From NCBI RefSeq assembly GCF_011682175.1, contig NZ_WHJG01000012.1, forward strand, positions 103,334 to 167,333: DNA of 64,000 nucleotides, in the 5' to 3' direction. Shown here piece by piece: positions 17,561-29,183 of the stretch. The translations under genes and the position numbers were made by a program. Below the pieces are notes generated by a model that saw only the letters and a program-made list of their open reading frames with translations, made no database searches and was not told the DNA's origin. This stretch comes from Massilia frigida. Its GTDB lineage: Bacteria; Pseudomonadota; Gammaproteobacteria; Burkholderiales; Burkholderiaceae_D. Each line of letters starts with the position of its first letter. The first letter of the stretch is position 1.

Positions 17561-18558
17561 TCATCCTCATTCTGGAGTTCTTCGAAACAGGCCAGGCCGG
17601 CCGCGTCCAGCCCTTCGAGCACGAACGGGTCGTCGGCCTCGAAGTGGGCCGAGTCGACCAGCATGCGCAGGCGGCTGATCATGTCGCCCAAGGCCAGCGC
17701 ATGCGACAGCGGCGTGCCGTCCGTCTGGCCGGCCTGCTCGATGGCGCAGACCACTGTATCAGGAAAGCCCCATGCCTCGGCGATCCGCACCGACAGGGCG
17801 CGCGCCTGCGCGTGCAGGGCGATGATGAACCCGTCCGTTTGCGGCAGCGCCGGTTCGCTATTGACCTGGTCGAGCAGGCGAAAGCAGACGATCAGGCCCA
17901 GGTTGTACAGCAGCCCGGCGAAATACGCTTCGACCGGGTTGGCGCGCACCGCCGGCGCCAGCACACTGGCCGCCAGCGCACATTTTTCGCATTGGCGCCA
18001 CAGCAGCGGGGTGGACAACTGCGAAAACGGCCCCGGCGTCATGCTGATGATGTTCGGCAGCAGCGCGGCGCGCCCGACCAGCATGCGCAAGCCGTTCACC
18101 CCGAGCAGCATGGTGGCCCGTTCGACCGTGGTGACGGGGTCGTTGGTGTGGTAGTGCGGGTGGTGGCAGGGCCGGTTCGCTTCGCGCAGGATCTCGGCGA
18201 CCAGTTCCTTGTCCTGCGACAGCTGGCGCGCCAGGTCGGCGCCGGACACGGTGCTGTCGCGCATGCTGCGCAGCAAATGCGGGAACAGGGGCGGCATGCT
18301 GGGCGCGAGGGTGATCTCGTCCATCGGCAGCTGGCCCATGTAGGCCAGGTCGACCAGAATGATTTTTTCGTCGCTCGACGGGCCGCTATTGGGCGTGATG
18401 CCGGCCAGCCAGCGGTAAAACAGCGCGTCGACCTGCTGCGCATGCACGGGATCGGGTGCGCGCATACGCGCGGGGGCGGGCGCGGGCGCGACAGGGGCGG
18501 GCGCAGGCTTGCTTTCTTCGCTGTCGCTGCCCAACAATCGATCTAACCACCGTTTCAT
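17557..18558 (-). CDS. HDOD-domain signalling protein
   Basis: A 333-residue protein with a proline/alanine-rich N-terminus (APAPVAPAPAPA) and an HDOD domain over roughly residues 60-310. Family patterns include LARQLSQDKELVAEILREAN, the central helix ATMLLGVNGLRMLV and LLYNLGLIVCFRLL. HDOD domains are degenerate HD phosphohydrolases that usually work as protein-interaction modules in regulation and generally lack enzymatic residues. Its stop overlaps the 5'-nucleotidase start, suggesting a link to nucleotide signalling, though this is inference. Confidence 0.88.
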   Translation of the reverse strand: MKRWLDRLLGSDSEESKPAPAPVAPAPAPARMRAPDPVHAQQVDALFYRWLAGITPNSGPSSDEKIILVDLAYMGQLPMDEITLAPSMPPLFPHLLRSMRDSTVSGADLARQLSQDKELVAEILREANRPCHHPHYHTNDPVTTVERATMLLGVNGLRMLVGRAALLPNIISMTPGPFSQLSTPLLWRQCEKCALAASVLAPAVRANPVEAYFAGLLYNLGLIVCFRLLDQVNSEPALPQTDGFIIALHAQARALSVRIAEAWGFPDTVVCAIEQAGQTDGTPLSHALALGDMISRLRMLVDSAHFEADDPFVLEGLDAAGLACFEELQNEDE

Positions 18559-18698
18559 TGCGTTTCTCTTTTTACCTGCACAAAGGCTGTCCCCTGGATT
18601 TTACATGATTACTCAGTAGAAACTTAGGGTTGCCGTGTCCAGCGTCGCGTCTGGTGCACGAACGTTGTGTGAACGTCAAGTTGGCGGCGCCGGGCTGC

Positions 18699-19610
18699 CT
18701 AGTCGCACCGGAGCAGGACGGCCGTGACATTATCGCGGCTGCCATCCTGCAAGGCAGTGGCAATCAATTGCTTGCAGCAGTCGCCCAGCCCTTCCACGCT
18801 GGCACCGGCCAGCACGGCGGCGATGCGCTCGTCGGAGGTCGCGCCGTACAAACCGTCGCTGCACAGCAGATACACATCGCCCGCTTCCACCGCCTGGATG
18901 TGCAGGTCCGGATGGGTATCGCACGAGGGGCCGAGCGCTTGCAACAAGAGATTGCGTGGTGGCAAGTGTTCGGTCGCGCCCGCTTCGATGGCTTCCTGGT
19001 ACATGGTCTGGTCGCGCGTGAGCTGGGTCAGGCGGCCGGCCCGGTAGCAGTACAGGCGGCTGTCGCCGACGTGAAATACCAGCAGCGGGCCGCCCGGCGC
19101 GCTCTGCCACACGCCGGTGAGGGTGGTACCCATGCCGCCGCCGTCGCCGCGCCGGTTGGCCAGATTGGTCTGGTACATGCGCTGGTTGGCGAACTCGACC
19201 GCATCGTGCAGGGTGACCATGGCGGCCAGGGCCGCTTCGCTGGCCACGCCATCCGGATCGGTGGCGCCGGGGTCGAACGGGCTGGGACGGAAGTTGGGGG
19301 GCGCCCCGCTGCTGCCGGGGGCGGTGCTGGCGTGCAGGAAGTGGGCCAGCGAGGTGAGCGCGTCGGCGCTGGCGACTTCGCCCGATTCGTGCCCGCCCAT
19401 GCCGTCGGCCACGGCCACCAGGCCGAGGGCGGCGTCAATCAGGAAATTATCCTCGTTGGAGGGACGGACGGTGCCGGTGTCGGTCATGCCAAAAGCCGTA
19501 CCGGCGGCGAGGCGGTGCGGTGCGGACGGTGAAAGTTGCTTCCAAAAATACAAGGCGGCTCCTGAAGGTGGACCGGCGCCGATGGTGGGCGGCGATCGCA
19601 TATCTGCCAT
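18699..19610 (-). CDS. PP2C-family Ser/Thr protein phosphatase
   Basis: A 303-residue PPM/PP2C phosphatase. The metal-binding motifs are present in order: SNEDNFLID, AVADGMGGHESGEVAS, GTTLTGVW, FHVGDSRLYCYR, LLCSDGLYG and the terminal DNVTAVLLRC. The chain starts with ~35 residues of low complexity; an internal start near MTDTGTVRPSNED would give a standard-length domain, so the N-terminus is uncertain. It would remove phosphate from Ser/Thr residues, and could oppose the kinase encoded at 1952, but nothing here links them directly. Confidence 0.9.
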   Translation of the reverse strand: MADMRSPPTIGAGPPSGAALYFWKQLSPSAPHRLAAGTAFGMTDTGTVRPSNEDNFLIDAALGLVAVADGMGGHESGEVASADALTSLAHFLHASTAPGSSGAPPNFRPSPFDPGATDPDGVASEAALAAMVTLHDAVEFANQRMYQTNLANRRGDGGGMGTTLTGVWQSAPGGPLLVFHVGDSRLYCYRAGRLTQLTRDQTMYQEAIEAGATEHLPPRNLLLQALGPSCDTHPDLHIQAVEAGDVYLLCSDGLYGATSDERIAAVLAGASVEGLGDCCKQLIATALQDGSRDNVTAVLLRCD

Positions 19611-19740
19611 GCTAGCACGCAGGGTGGGCTTTGTCCGGCTTGCCAGGGGAAAAAACCTGGGCCGGCCGGGCCCGGGAGGGGCGATGCACGCTACGTAGTT
19701 TGTTGCAATTACGGCAAAGCGTTCGGAAAGCCGGGGCGGG

Positions 19741-21912
<2,172 letters not shown>

Positions 21913-22048
21913 ACTGACTCTTTTCACCTTTTTAAAAGGGATCCAATGCAGATGTTGCGTGTTGCCAAGTGTTACAACATCCAATAGGCTACAGCTTTTT
22001 ACCGAGAGCCGCGACAAGAATGTCGCATCTGTCCCCCTGAAGGCAGAT

Positions 22049-23653
22049 TCAGGACGGCGCGAGAAGGGCGGCGGCAATCGGTCCGCACGCACCGGCCAGC
22101 CCGGCAAGCATGCACCAGCGCCGGCCCGGCCGGCTGGCGCGTGCGAACAGACGTGCCAGCAGCGCCGCGCCCAGCCCGCCGAGGAGGGGCAACAGGCCGG
22201 CGCCGTCCAGCTGCATTGTTAACCGCGGAATCAGGAACATGACAAGGGCCGCGTACAGGAAGGCGGTCGTCACGACGCCGAGGCACGCCAGTGTCATTCG
22301 CGGTGCCGGCCCGGATAGCCGTGGGCGGCCTACGCGCCCGTCCAGCACCGCCGCTGCCAGCACTGCGCCGGCCAGCGCGGCCGCGGTGCCAGCGAGATAG
22401 GCGCCGGCATGACCGACGTGGTCCGCCAGCACGGCCCCGGCGGCAGGTGCGCAGCAGGCCGCCACCGCCGCGCCGCCGGCCAGTTGGGCCAGCGCACGCG
22501 CACCGCCGCCGTCGGCGTTGTCGTGCGCATAGCCATGGCAGGCGCTGAGCATCAGCCCCACGCCGGCGCCGGCCGTGGCGCGCGCGAGCATCAGCAGCGC
22601 CAGATGGGGCGCGAATGCGGTACAGGCCAGCGCCGCCCCTGCGACCAGCGCACCGCTCACGTAGCTGCGCCGCCGTCCGACGCGGTCCGACCACGGCCCG
22701 GCCCAGGCCAGCGTCAATGCCAGTGCCAGCACGAACGCGCTGACCGGCAGGGCTGACGCGGCGCCATGCTGCGCCAGCACCGGCTGCGCCACCATCGCGG
22801 CAAACACGCACAAGAAGGTGAGCAGGCGCACCGTGACGATGCGCAGGCGGGGCAGCGCCACGCCGCTGTCGTCTTCGTCGAAGCGGTAGCGCGCGCGCAG
22901 GCGCCGCAGCACGATGGCGCCGACCGCTTGCTGCCCTGGCACGGCAGCGCGCTGCGCGACCTCGCGAAAGCCGTCGTTGATGCGCGCTTCAAGCGCGTTC
23001 AGGCGCGCCGCCAGGGCTTCGGGCGGGCCGGCGCTGGTGCGGTGACGAAAGTCGCCGGCCGCCATGTGGCGCATGACCGCGATCACCTGGCGCACCGGGG
23101 CCGAGAAATTGAGCGTGATGATGAACCACAGCGCCTCGAAGGCGATGCAAAGACTGGCCAGCAGCAGGATCGCCAGGTCGTAGCGCAGCGCCAGCAGGCG
23201 CGTGCGCACGTAGCCGCGCTCCACACCCACGTGCACCTGCCCGTGCCGCACATAGCGGTGCACGATGTCGGCACGGGTGTCGAGGTAGTCCTCCGGCGCG
23301 ATCACTTCGGCGCCCGCGCCACCGCGGTACAGCACCTTGCCGCTGGCGTCGGTGAGCAGGATATAGGCGATGTCGCCATGGCGCGCCAGGATGGCCTGCC
23401 ATGCGGCGCTGGCGGTGGCAGCCTGCGCCAGCGGCGTTCCCTGGTCGATGGCGCGCGTCAGCCGTCCGGCCAGCGCCACGCCGATGGTCTGGGCCTTGCG
23501 TTCGAGCGCGGGCAGGAAGCGCTGGTCCGCCAGCGACCAGGCGTAGGCCGCCAGCGCCACTTGCGTGAGCAGCATCACGGCCAGTATGAAAGCGCACAGC
23601 TGGCGCATGGGGCGCGCATAGAGTTCACGGTCGCGCCGCTGCACCTGCATCAT
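22049..23653 (-). CDS. Membrane protein: periplasmic sensor + HAMP + MFS-like domain
   Basis: A 534-residue protein. The first third is receptor-like: membrane helix LCAFILAVMLLTQVALAAY, a ~120-residue periplasmic region (GDIAYILLTDASGKVLYRGG, a Cache-like core), a second helix (AILLLASLCIAFEALWFIIT) and a HAMP linker (SAPVRQVIAVMRHMAAGDF). Instead of a kinase or methyl-accepting domain, the last ~270 residues are a hydrophobic bundle with MFS motif A (GPWSDRVGRRRSY) and about nine to ten helices. ATG at 23653 overlaps the stop of the upstream gene (ATGA), which fixes the start; a second ATG follows directly. It may be a ligand-gated transporter or a sensor that uses a degenerate transporter fold. 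No specific function is assigned. Confidence 0.75.
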   Translation of the reverse strand: MMQVQRRDRELYARPMRQLCAFILAVMLLTQVALAAYAWSLADQRFLPALERKAQTIGVALAGRLTRAIDQGTPLAQAATASAAWQAILARHGDIAYILLTDASGKVLYRGGAGAEVIAPEDYLDTRADIVHRYVRHGQVHVGVERGYVRTRLLALRYDLAILLLASLCIAFEALWFIITLNFSAPVRQVIAVMRHMAAGDFRHRTSAGPPEALAARLNALEARINDGFREVAQRAAVPGQQAVGAIVLRRLRARYRFDEDDSGVALPRLRIVTVRLLTFLCVFAAMVAQPVLAQHGAASALPVSAFVLALALTLAWAGPWSDRVGRRRSYVSGALVAGAALACTAFAPHLALLMLARATAGAGVGLMLSACHGYAHDNADGGGARALAQLAGGAAVAACCAPAAGAVLADHVGHAGAYLAGTAAALAGAVLAAAVLDGRVGRPRLSGPAPRMTLACLGVVTTAFLYAALVMFLIPRLTMQLDGAGLLPLLGGLGAALLARLFARASRPGRRWCMLAGLAGACGPIAAALLAPS

Positions 23654-24378
23654 CTGGCGCCCGGGGCCAGCGTGTCGCGCGCCGCCGCCAGGTCGTGCAG
23701 CGCGCTGGCGGCCGCCTGGTTGACGTTGTCCACCAACGGGGCGGCGCCGTCGCCGGACCGGGGCTGGCCGAGCGCCGCGTTCATGCGCGCCAGCGTGCCG
23801 TCCATGCGCCGTACCAGCAGGTCGACGCCGACCACGGAACAGAAGGTGGTGAGCAGCACCGCGCACACGGTGGCCAGGGTCAGTTCGCGTGTCACCATGG
23901 CGACGGCGCCGGCCTGGCGCTGCGTGGCATGGCGCAGCAACAGCGTGCCGGCCGGGACGCCATCGGGCTGCGACAGGCGCGCGCCGAGGGTGACGAAACC
24001 CGGTTCGCGCAGCAGCCAGTCGCGCGCGGCGGCCTGGCGCAGCAGCGCCGGCGGATCGGTGCCGCCCGCGCCCGCGCCAAACACAGGGGCGGCGGCGTTG
24101 TCGATCACGCTGATGAAGACGATGTCGGGATCGCGCCGCAGTTCGCGTTCGAGCGCGGCGGCGGCATCGGGCAGGGCCTTGAGCGGCAGGCCGAGCGCCA
24201 TGCGCGCCTCGAACCGCTCGCGCAAGTCGTCGAGCGTGAAGCGCAGCCGCGATTCCTCGATGGCGCGCGTCGTGTCGTCAAGGCGGTCCGCTTGCAGCGC
24301 CACGCCCAGGCCCAATGCCATGACGGACACCAGCACGATGGGCGCGGCAATGAAGAGGCTGAGTCGGGAAGGCGCCAT
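23650..24378 (-). CDS. Periplasmic-sensor membrane protein, partner of the HAMP-MFS protein
   Basis: A 242-residue protein with an N-terminal membrane helix (LFIAAPIVLVSVMALGLGVA), a periplasmic domain of about 130 residues with Cache-like pattern (DIVFISVIDNAAAPVFGAG), a second helix (LATVCAVLLTTFCSVVGVDL) and a short cytoplasmic HAMP-like tail. It therefore repeats the first third of the next gene without the transporter part. ATG at 24378 (MAPSRLSLF) is chosen because the upstream extension lacks a hydrophobic or structured character. The stop overlaps the downstream ATG, so the two products are made in a fixed ratio and may form a complex. Unknown function. Confidence 0.72.
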   Translation of the reverse strand: MAPSRLSLFIAAPIVLVSVMALGLGVALQADRLDDTTRAIEESRLRFTLDDLRERFEARMALGLPLKALPDAAAALERELRRDPDIVFISVIDNAAAPVFGAGAGGTDPPALLRQAAARDWLLREPGFVTLGARLSQPDGVPAGTLLLRHATQRQAGAVAMVTRELTLATVCAVLLTTFCSVVGVDLLVRRMDGTLARMNAALGQPRSGDGAAPLVDNVNQAAASALHDLAAARDTLAPGAR

Positions 24379-24507
24379 AGGCGTTCTGCGTGGAATAGTA
24401 TTCGAACGACAACAAGTGTAGCATCGAACGAGCTCATCCACTGTTCGCCAGGACGCCGGCCGGCGTCCCGGGAACAAAAGGCGCCGCAGGGAGCGGCGCC
24501 GGGCCGG

Positions 24508-26490
24508 TCAGGCGGCCACTTTTTCGGCGTTGCGTGCGGCCCAGCGATACAGGCCGCTGACGATCGCGCCGCCCAGCACCAGCGCGACCAGCATCTGGGT
24601 ACCTTCGCCCATGCCGTTGGGGATGGCCAGCGGTTCGCCCACTCCCGAGGCGACGATCAGGCCGGCCAGGCCGACGTTGAACAAGCTCTCGCCGACGATA
24701 AATCCGGACATGATCAGCACGCCGATACGCTTGGCCGTTTCGCCCCAGGTCGCATTGTGCACGGCGCGTTCGAACAGCCAGCCGGCGACGGCGCCGACCA
24801 CCACCGGCGCGGTCACTGCGCTTGGCAGGTAGATGGCCAGGCCCACGCCGAGCGGCGGCAGGCTGTAGCGGTCGGCGCTGGCCTTCTTGATGATGAAATT
24901 GACGACCACCAGCAGCAGGCCGAGCGCTGCGCCGTAACCGACCAGGTTCCATTCGAGGTTGTGGCTGATGACGCCTTTGGCCAGAGTCGAAATCAGGGTG
25001 GCCTGCGGCGCCGCAAGGGGATTGTCCGAGATCACGCCGATATTCGGCGCGCCGGCAAAGCCATTGGCGCGGTTGAGCAGTTCCAGCACCAGCGGCACCA
25101 CGGCCGACCCGGCGCCGACGCCGATCAGCAGGCCTACCTGCTGCTTCCACGGGGTGGCGCCCACCAGTTGGCCGGTTTTCAGGTCTTGCAGGTTGTCGTT
25201 GCCGATGACGGCCACTGCCAGCACCACGGTGGTGACGAACAGCGCATAGGCGACCAGGGCGTGGGCCACTTCCGGACCCATCATGTGCTTGCCGACGAAA
25301 CCGACGCTCAGCGAGGCACCCAGGATGGTGAGGATGGCGATGCCGGACACCGGCGAATTGGACGAGCCGATCAGGCCCGCCATGTAGCCGCACACGGCGG
25401 CGGCGAACACGCCGGCCACCAGGATATAGCCGACACCGACCAGCACCAGCGGCAGCGCGAGGCTCGACAGCACGCCGCCCTGCAGGAAGCTGGCCAGCAG
25501 CCAGCCGGCGGGCACCATGGCCAGCAGGGTCACCAGGCCGACGATGAAAATCGGCAGGTCCTGGTCGGCACGCGGAATCTCGGCGCCGCTCATCTTGGCC
25601 TTGCGGGCCGTCTCCAGGGCCGACTTGAGGCCACCGAGCACCGGTTTGCCGAGACCGGCCAGGGTCACGATGGCAGCCGCGCCGATGGTGCCGGCGCCGA
25701 TGATGCGCACCTGTTTGCTCCAGACGCCGAGCGCATGGTCGGCGGCCGACAGGTCCGGCATCGGGTAAATCGACGTCAGTACAGGCACCAGCACGCCCCA
25801 GGCGATGATCAGGCCGACCAGCATGGCGATGCCGACGGTGATGCCCATCAGGTGGCCGGCGCCCAGCAGCGCGAGCGAACTGGCGGCGCCGATGCCGGTG
25901 GCGCCGGTGCCGGTCTTGAAATAGACGGCTACTTCAGCGGCCATCAGCTTGGCGCCGGCGGCAGCGGCGAACAGCGCGGACGTCACGCTGCCCCAGATGA
26001 CGGCCATCAGACCGAGTTTGCCCTCGGCCGCGCCGCTGCGCGACGAGGTGCCGACCTTGAGCACTTCGGCCGCGGCCACGCCTTCGGGATAGGGCAGGTC
26101 GGACTGCGATACCAGCGCGCGCCGCAGCGGTACTGTATACATGACGCCCAACACGCCGCCGATGGCGCAGGCGCCGAAGGTCGGCCAGAACGGCACGTGC
26201 GCCCACCAGCCGATCATCAAGAGCCCTGGCAGCACGAAGATCACCGATGCCAGGGTACCCGCCGCCGAAGCGATGGTCTGGACGATGTTGTTTTCCTGGA
26301 TGGTGGCGTCCTTGAAGGCGCTCAGCAGCGCCATCGAGATGACGGCGGCCGGGATCGAGGTGGCAAAGGTAAGGCCGACTTTCAGGCCGAGGTAGACCTG
26401 TGCGGCTGTAAAGACGAGGGTGATGACGATTCCGAGGAGGACTCCCCTGATCGTGATTTCTTTTGGTCCGGCTTGTACGACGTTCGCCAT
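24508..26490 (-). CDS. OPT-family oligopeptide transporter
   Basis: A 660-residue inner-membrane protein with about 15 hydrophobic helices, matching the oligopeptide transporter (OPT/YSL) family, whose bacterial members take up peptides or metal-chelate compounds. The N-terminus (KEITIRGVLLGIVITLVFTA, then QVYLGLKVGLTFATSIPAAV) is the family start, and the SDLPYPEGVAAAEVLK motif is highly typical. Length is normal. It is preceded by a run of 11 G residues in the leader region. The actual substrate is not predictable from sequence. Confidence 0.92.
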   Translation of the reverse strand: MANVVQAGPKEITIRGVLLGIVITLVFTAAQVYLGLKVGLTFATSIPAAVISMALLSAFKDATIQENNIVQTIASAAGTLASVIFVLPGLLMIGWWAHVPFWPTFGACAIGGVLGVMYTVPLRRALVSQSDLPYPEGVAAAEVLKVGTSSRSGAAEGKLGLMAVIWGSVTSALFAAAAGAKLMAAEVAVYFKTGTGATGIGAASSLALLGAGHLMGITVGIAMLVGLIIAWGVLVPVLTSIYPMPDLSAADHALGVWSKQVRIIGAGTIGAAAIVTLAGLGKPVLGGLKSALETARKAKMSGAEIPRADQDLPIFIVGLVTLLAMVPAGWLLASFLQGGVLSSLALPLVLVGVGYILVAGVFAAAVCGYMAGLIGSSNSPVSGIAILTILGASLSVGFVGKHMMGPEVAHALVAYALFVTTVVLAVAVIGNDNLQDLKTGQLVGATPWKQQVGLLIGVGAGSAVVPLVLELLNRANGFAGAPNIGVISDNPLAAPQATLISTLAKGVISHNLEWNLVGYGAALGLLLVVVNFIIKKASADRYSLPPLGVGLAIYLPSAVTAPVVVGAVAGWLFERAVHNATWGETAKRIGVLIMSGFIVGESLFNVGLAGLIVASGVGEPLAIPNGMGEGTQMLVALVLGGAIVSGLYRWAARNAEKVAA

Positions 26491-26511
26491 CGACTGCTCC
26501 AGTATGAGAAA

Positions 26512-26522
26512 GGGGGGGGGGG
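26512..26522 (+). repeat. Poly-G tract (11 G) upstream of the OPT gene
   Basis: Eleven consecutive G on the + strand (C on the transcribed strand), 22 bases upstream of the OPT start codon at 26490, so in its leader or promoter. Homopolymer tracts of this length slip during replication and can alter promoter or leader spacing. Confidence 0.85.
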
Positions 26523-26622
26523 CTAAAAAAGCGTCTCATCATAGCTGGCAAAGCGCAAACGCGGAAGTGAAATGCGTAACGCCGTCGTTCCCGCCATTCC
26601 CCCGTCGTTCTGACCACCCAGC

Positions 26623-26651
26623 CGTCGTTTCTGCCAATGGCAGGAACGACG
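26623..26651 (-). terminator. Hairpin after the PBP1A gene; CGTCGTT-type repeat
   Basis: CGTCGTTTCTGCC (from 26623) pairs with GGCAGGAACGACG (ending 26651) with one G-U pair and a 3-base loop. It begins about ten bases past the PBP1A stop. Two more copies of CCGTCGTTC stand at 26582 and 26602, and a related hairpin lies at 45147, so it is also a member of a dispersed repeat family. Confidence 0.6.
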
Positions 26652-26660
26652 AGTGTGCGG

Positions 26661-29126
26661 CTAGCCGCCCGCCTGCGATTCGGCGCCGTGCACCGGTTGC
26701 GGTTGTTGCGGCACCGGCGGCACGGCGGGCAAGCCCGGCACCGGCGGCTGGCCCGGCACGGCCGGTTCGCCCGGCTCCGCAGGGTCGCCCGGCAGCGCCG
26801 GCAGCGCATCCATGTCGATCGTCTTGAACTCGGTGCTGCCCGCGTATTCGGCATAGATCCAGTCGTCGTCCTCGCGCACCACGCCTTCCGGCACGGCGCG
26901 TTCCTTGCCGGGACGCTTGTCGAGCGCGGCGCGCATGTAGTCGACCCAGATCGGCATGGCCAGGGTGGCGCCGAACTCGCGCCCGCCCAGCGAACGCGGG
27001 TCGTCGTAGCCCATCCAGGCCACCCCCACCACGTTGCCGGCATAGCCGGCGAACCAGCCGTCGAAGGCGTCGCTGGTGGTGCCGGTCTTGCCGGCCAGGT
27101 CGCTGCGGCCAAGCTGCCTGGTGGCGCCGGCGGCGGTGCCGAAGCGGGTCACGTCGCGCAGCATGCTGTCGACCAAAAAGGCGTTGCGCTGGTCGATCAC
27201 GCGCATGGTCTCGTCGCCGCCGGCGGGCACCGGCGTCTCAAGCAGGATGGTGCCGTTGCCGTCCTTGATCGTGGCGATCAGATAGGGCTTGACGGCGAAA
27301 CCGCCGTTGGCAAACACCGCATACGCGCCGGCCAGTTGCAGCGGCGTGACCGCGCCCGTGCCGAGCGCCATGGTCAGGTTTTTCGGGTGGCGCGTCAGGT
27401 CGAAGCCGAATTTGCCCAGGAATTCATGGCCGTAGCCGACCTCGATGGCGCGCAGCAGGCGCACCGACGGCACGTTTTTCGAGTGCACCAGCGCGCGCCG
27501 CATGCTTACTTCGCCGTCGAATTTGCCGTCGTCGTTCTGCGGGGTCCAGGTGTTGCCGCCGCCGCTAGGCATCGCCAGCGCTTCGTCGAGAATGCGGGTG
27601 CCCGGCGAATACCCTTTTTCGATGGAAGCCGAGTAGATGAAAGGCTTGATCGAGGAGCCGGGCTGGCGCCAGGCCTGGGTGACGTGGTTGTATTTATTCA
27701 GGCCGTAATCGAAGCCGCCCACCAGCGCGTGGTAGGCCCCGGTGGCCGAATCGATCGCCACGAAACCGGCCGCCACCTGCGGCAGCTGCACGATCGACCA
27801 CGGTTTGTCGTCCTTGTCCTTCTCTTTGTCTTTGGCCTTGTCCTGGGCGATGCGCACCACCGCGCCCGGGCGCAGTTTGATAGCGGCCTTGGCGCCGGCC
27901 GCCAGCGCTGGCGCGGCGAAACGCAATCCGGCGCCGCTGATCTCGATGCGCTCGCCGTCCATGGTTTCGACGGCGACCAGTTTGGCCGATACCTCCGTTA
28001 CCACGGCCGGCATCAGGCCGTCGCTAACCGGGCGCTTGCGCAATTCTTCACGGATGTCGTCGGCGCGTTCCTCGGGATTCGACGGCAGGTCGATGAACGA
28101 TTCCGGACCGCGGTAGCCGTGCCGCTGGTCGTAGGCCAGCACATTGCGGCGCACCGAATCGTAGGCGGCGTCCTGTTCGGACTTGAGGATGGTGGTGTGG
28201 ACGGTGATGCCGCGCGTGTAGGCGTCATCCCTGTATTGGTCGAAGACCATCTGGCGCGCCAGTTCGGCCACGTACTCGGCGTGGGTGTCGAACTCCTGGC
28301 GCTTGGCCGCGATGCGGATCGGTTCCTCTTTCGCGCTCGCATACTGGGCGTCGTTCAGGTAGCCCAGCTCGCGCATGCGCTTGAGCACGACCAACTGCCG
28401 CTGCCTGGCGTTGCGCGGGTTGACGACCGGGTTGTTGCTGACCGGGTCGCGCGGGACGCCGGCCAGCATGGCCATTTCGGCGATCGAGAGCTGGTCGAGG
28501 CGTTTGCCGAAGTAGGCCTGGGCGGCGCTGGAAAAGCCGTACGAGCGCCGTCCCAGGAAAATCTGGTTCATATACAGTTCGAGAATCTTGTCTTTCTTGA
28601 GCGCGCTCTCGATCTTGAAGGCCAGGGCGACTTCATCGGCCTTGCGGCCCAGGACCTTGTCGCGCGTGAGGAAGAAATTACGGGCGACCTGCATGGTGAT
28701 GGTCGACGCCCCTTCGCGAAAGCCGCCGCGCAGGTTGGCCCGCGCCGCCCCGGCCGCGCGGATCCAGTCGACGCCGCCGTGCTGGTAGAAGCGCGTGTCT
28801 TCGATGGCCAGCACGGCGTTCTTCATCATGTCGGGCACTTGCTGGATCGGGATGAAGTCGCGGTGTTCTTCGCCGAATTCGCCGATCAGCACGTTGTCGG
28901 CGGTGTAGATGCGCAGCGGGATCTTGGGGCGGTAGTCGGTGACCGCGTCGATGGCGGGCACGCGCGGCACGATCACGCCGTAAAAGTAGCCGAGCAGGCC
29001 AAGGACCATCAGCAGGCCTGCGGCAAGCGCCAGCAGCAGGGCGCGAAGGATGTATTTGCGCGTCAGCCAGCGCTGTAAGAAGGTGTCTGTAGTCAAAACG
29101 GTGTCCGCCAGAGCGGGCCGTGCCAA
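26661..29126 (-). CDS. mrcA: Penicillin-binding protein 1A (bifunctional transglycosylase/transpeptidase)
   Basis: An 821-residue class A PBP that polymerises and cross-links peptidoglycan in the inner membrane. A membrane helix (LLALAAGLLMVLGLLGYF) is followed by the GT51 glycosyltransferase domain (EDTRFYQHGG with the catalytic Glu; GASTITMQVARN), an OB-type insert, and the transpeptidase with SxxK in GSSIKPF, SxN in SKNVPS and KTGTT in AGKTGTTSDAF. The C-terminal tail is proline/glycine-rich (AEPGEPAVPGQPPVPGLP). There is no ATG start: TTG at 29126 gives this length, but TTG at 29096 with GGCGGA seven bases ahead is an equal candidate. Confidence 0.95.
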   Translation of the reverse strand: MARPALADTVLTTDTFLQRWLTRKYILRALLLALAAGLLMVLGLLGYFYGVIVPRVPAIDAVTDYRPKIPLRIYTADNVLIGEFGEEHRDFIPIQQVPDMMKNAVLAIEDTRFYQHGGVDWIRAAGAARANLRGGFREGASTITMQVARNFFLTRDKVLGRKADEVALAFKIESALKKDKILELYMNQIFLGRRSYGFSSAAQAYFGKRLDQLSIAEMAMLAGVPRDPVSNNPVVNPRNARQRQLVVLKRMRELGYLNDAQYASAKEEPIRIAAKRQEFDTHAEYVAELARQMVFDQYRDDAYTRGITVHTTILKSEQDAAYDSVRRNVLAYDQRHGYRGPESFIDLPSNPEERADDIREELRKRPVSDGLMPAVVTEVSAKLVAVETMDGERIEISGAGLRFAAPALAAGAKAAIKLRPGAVVRIAQDKAKDKEKDKDDKPWSIVQLPQVAAGFVAIDSATGAYHALVGGFDYGLNKYNHVTQAWRQPGSSIKPFIYSASIEKGYSPGTRILDEALAMPSGGGNTWTPQNDDGKFDGEVSMRRALVHSKNVPSVRLLRAIEVGYGHEFLGKFGFDLTRHPKNLTMALGTGAVTPLQLAGAYAVFANGGFAVKPYLIATIKDGNGTILLETPVPAGGDETMRVIDQRNAFLVDSMLRDVTRFGTAAGATRQLGRSDLAGKTGTTSDAFDGWFAGYAGNVVGVAWMGYDDPRSLGGREFGATLAMPIWVDYMRAALDKRPGKERAVPEGVVREDDDWIYAEYAGSTEFKTIDMDALPALPGDPAEPGEPAVPGQPPVPGLPAVPPVPQQPQPVHGAESQAGG

Positions 29127-29183
29127 GAGTGACGGCCCTGTCCGGCGAATTATAGTCGATCGCTTTGGCGGCCCCGCGTCCGC

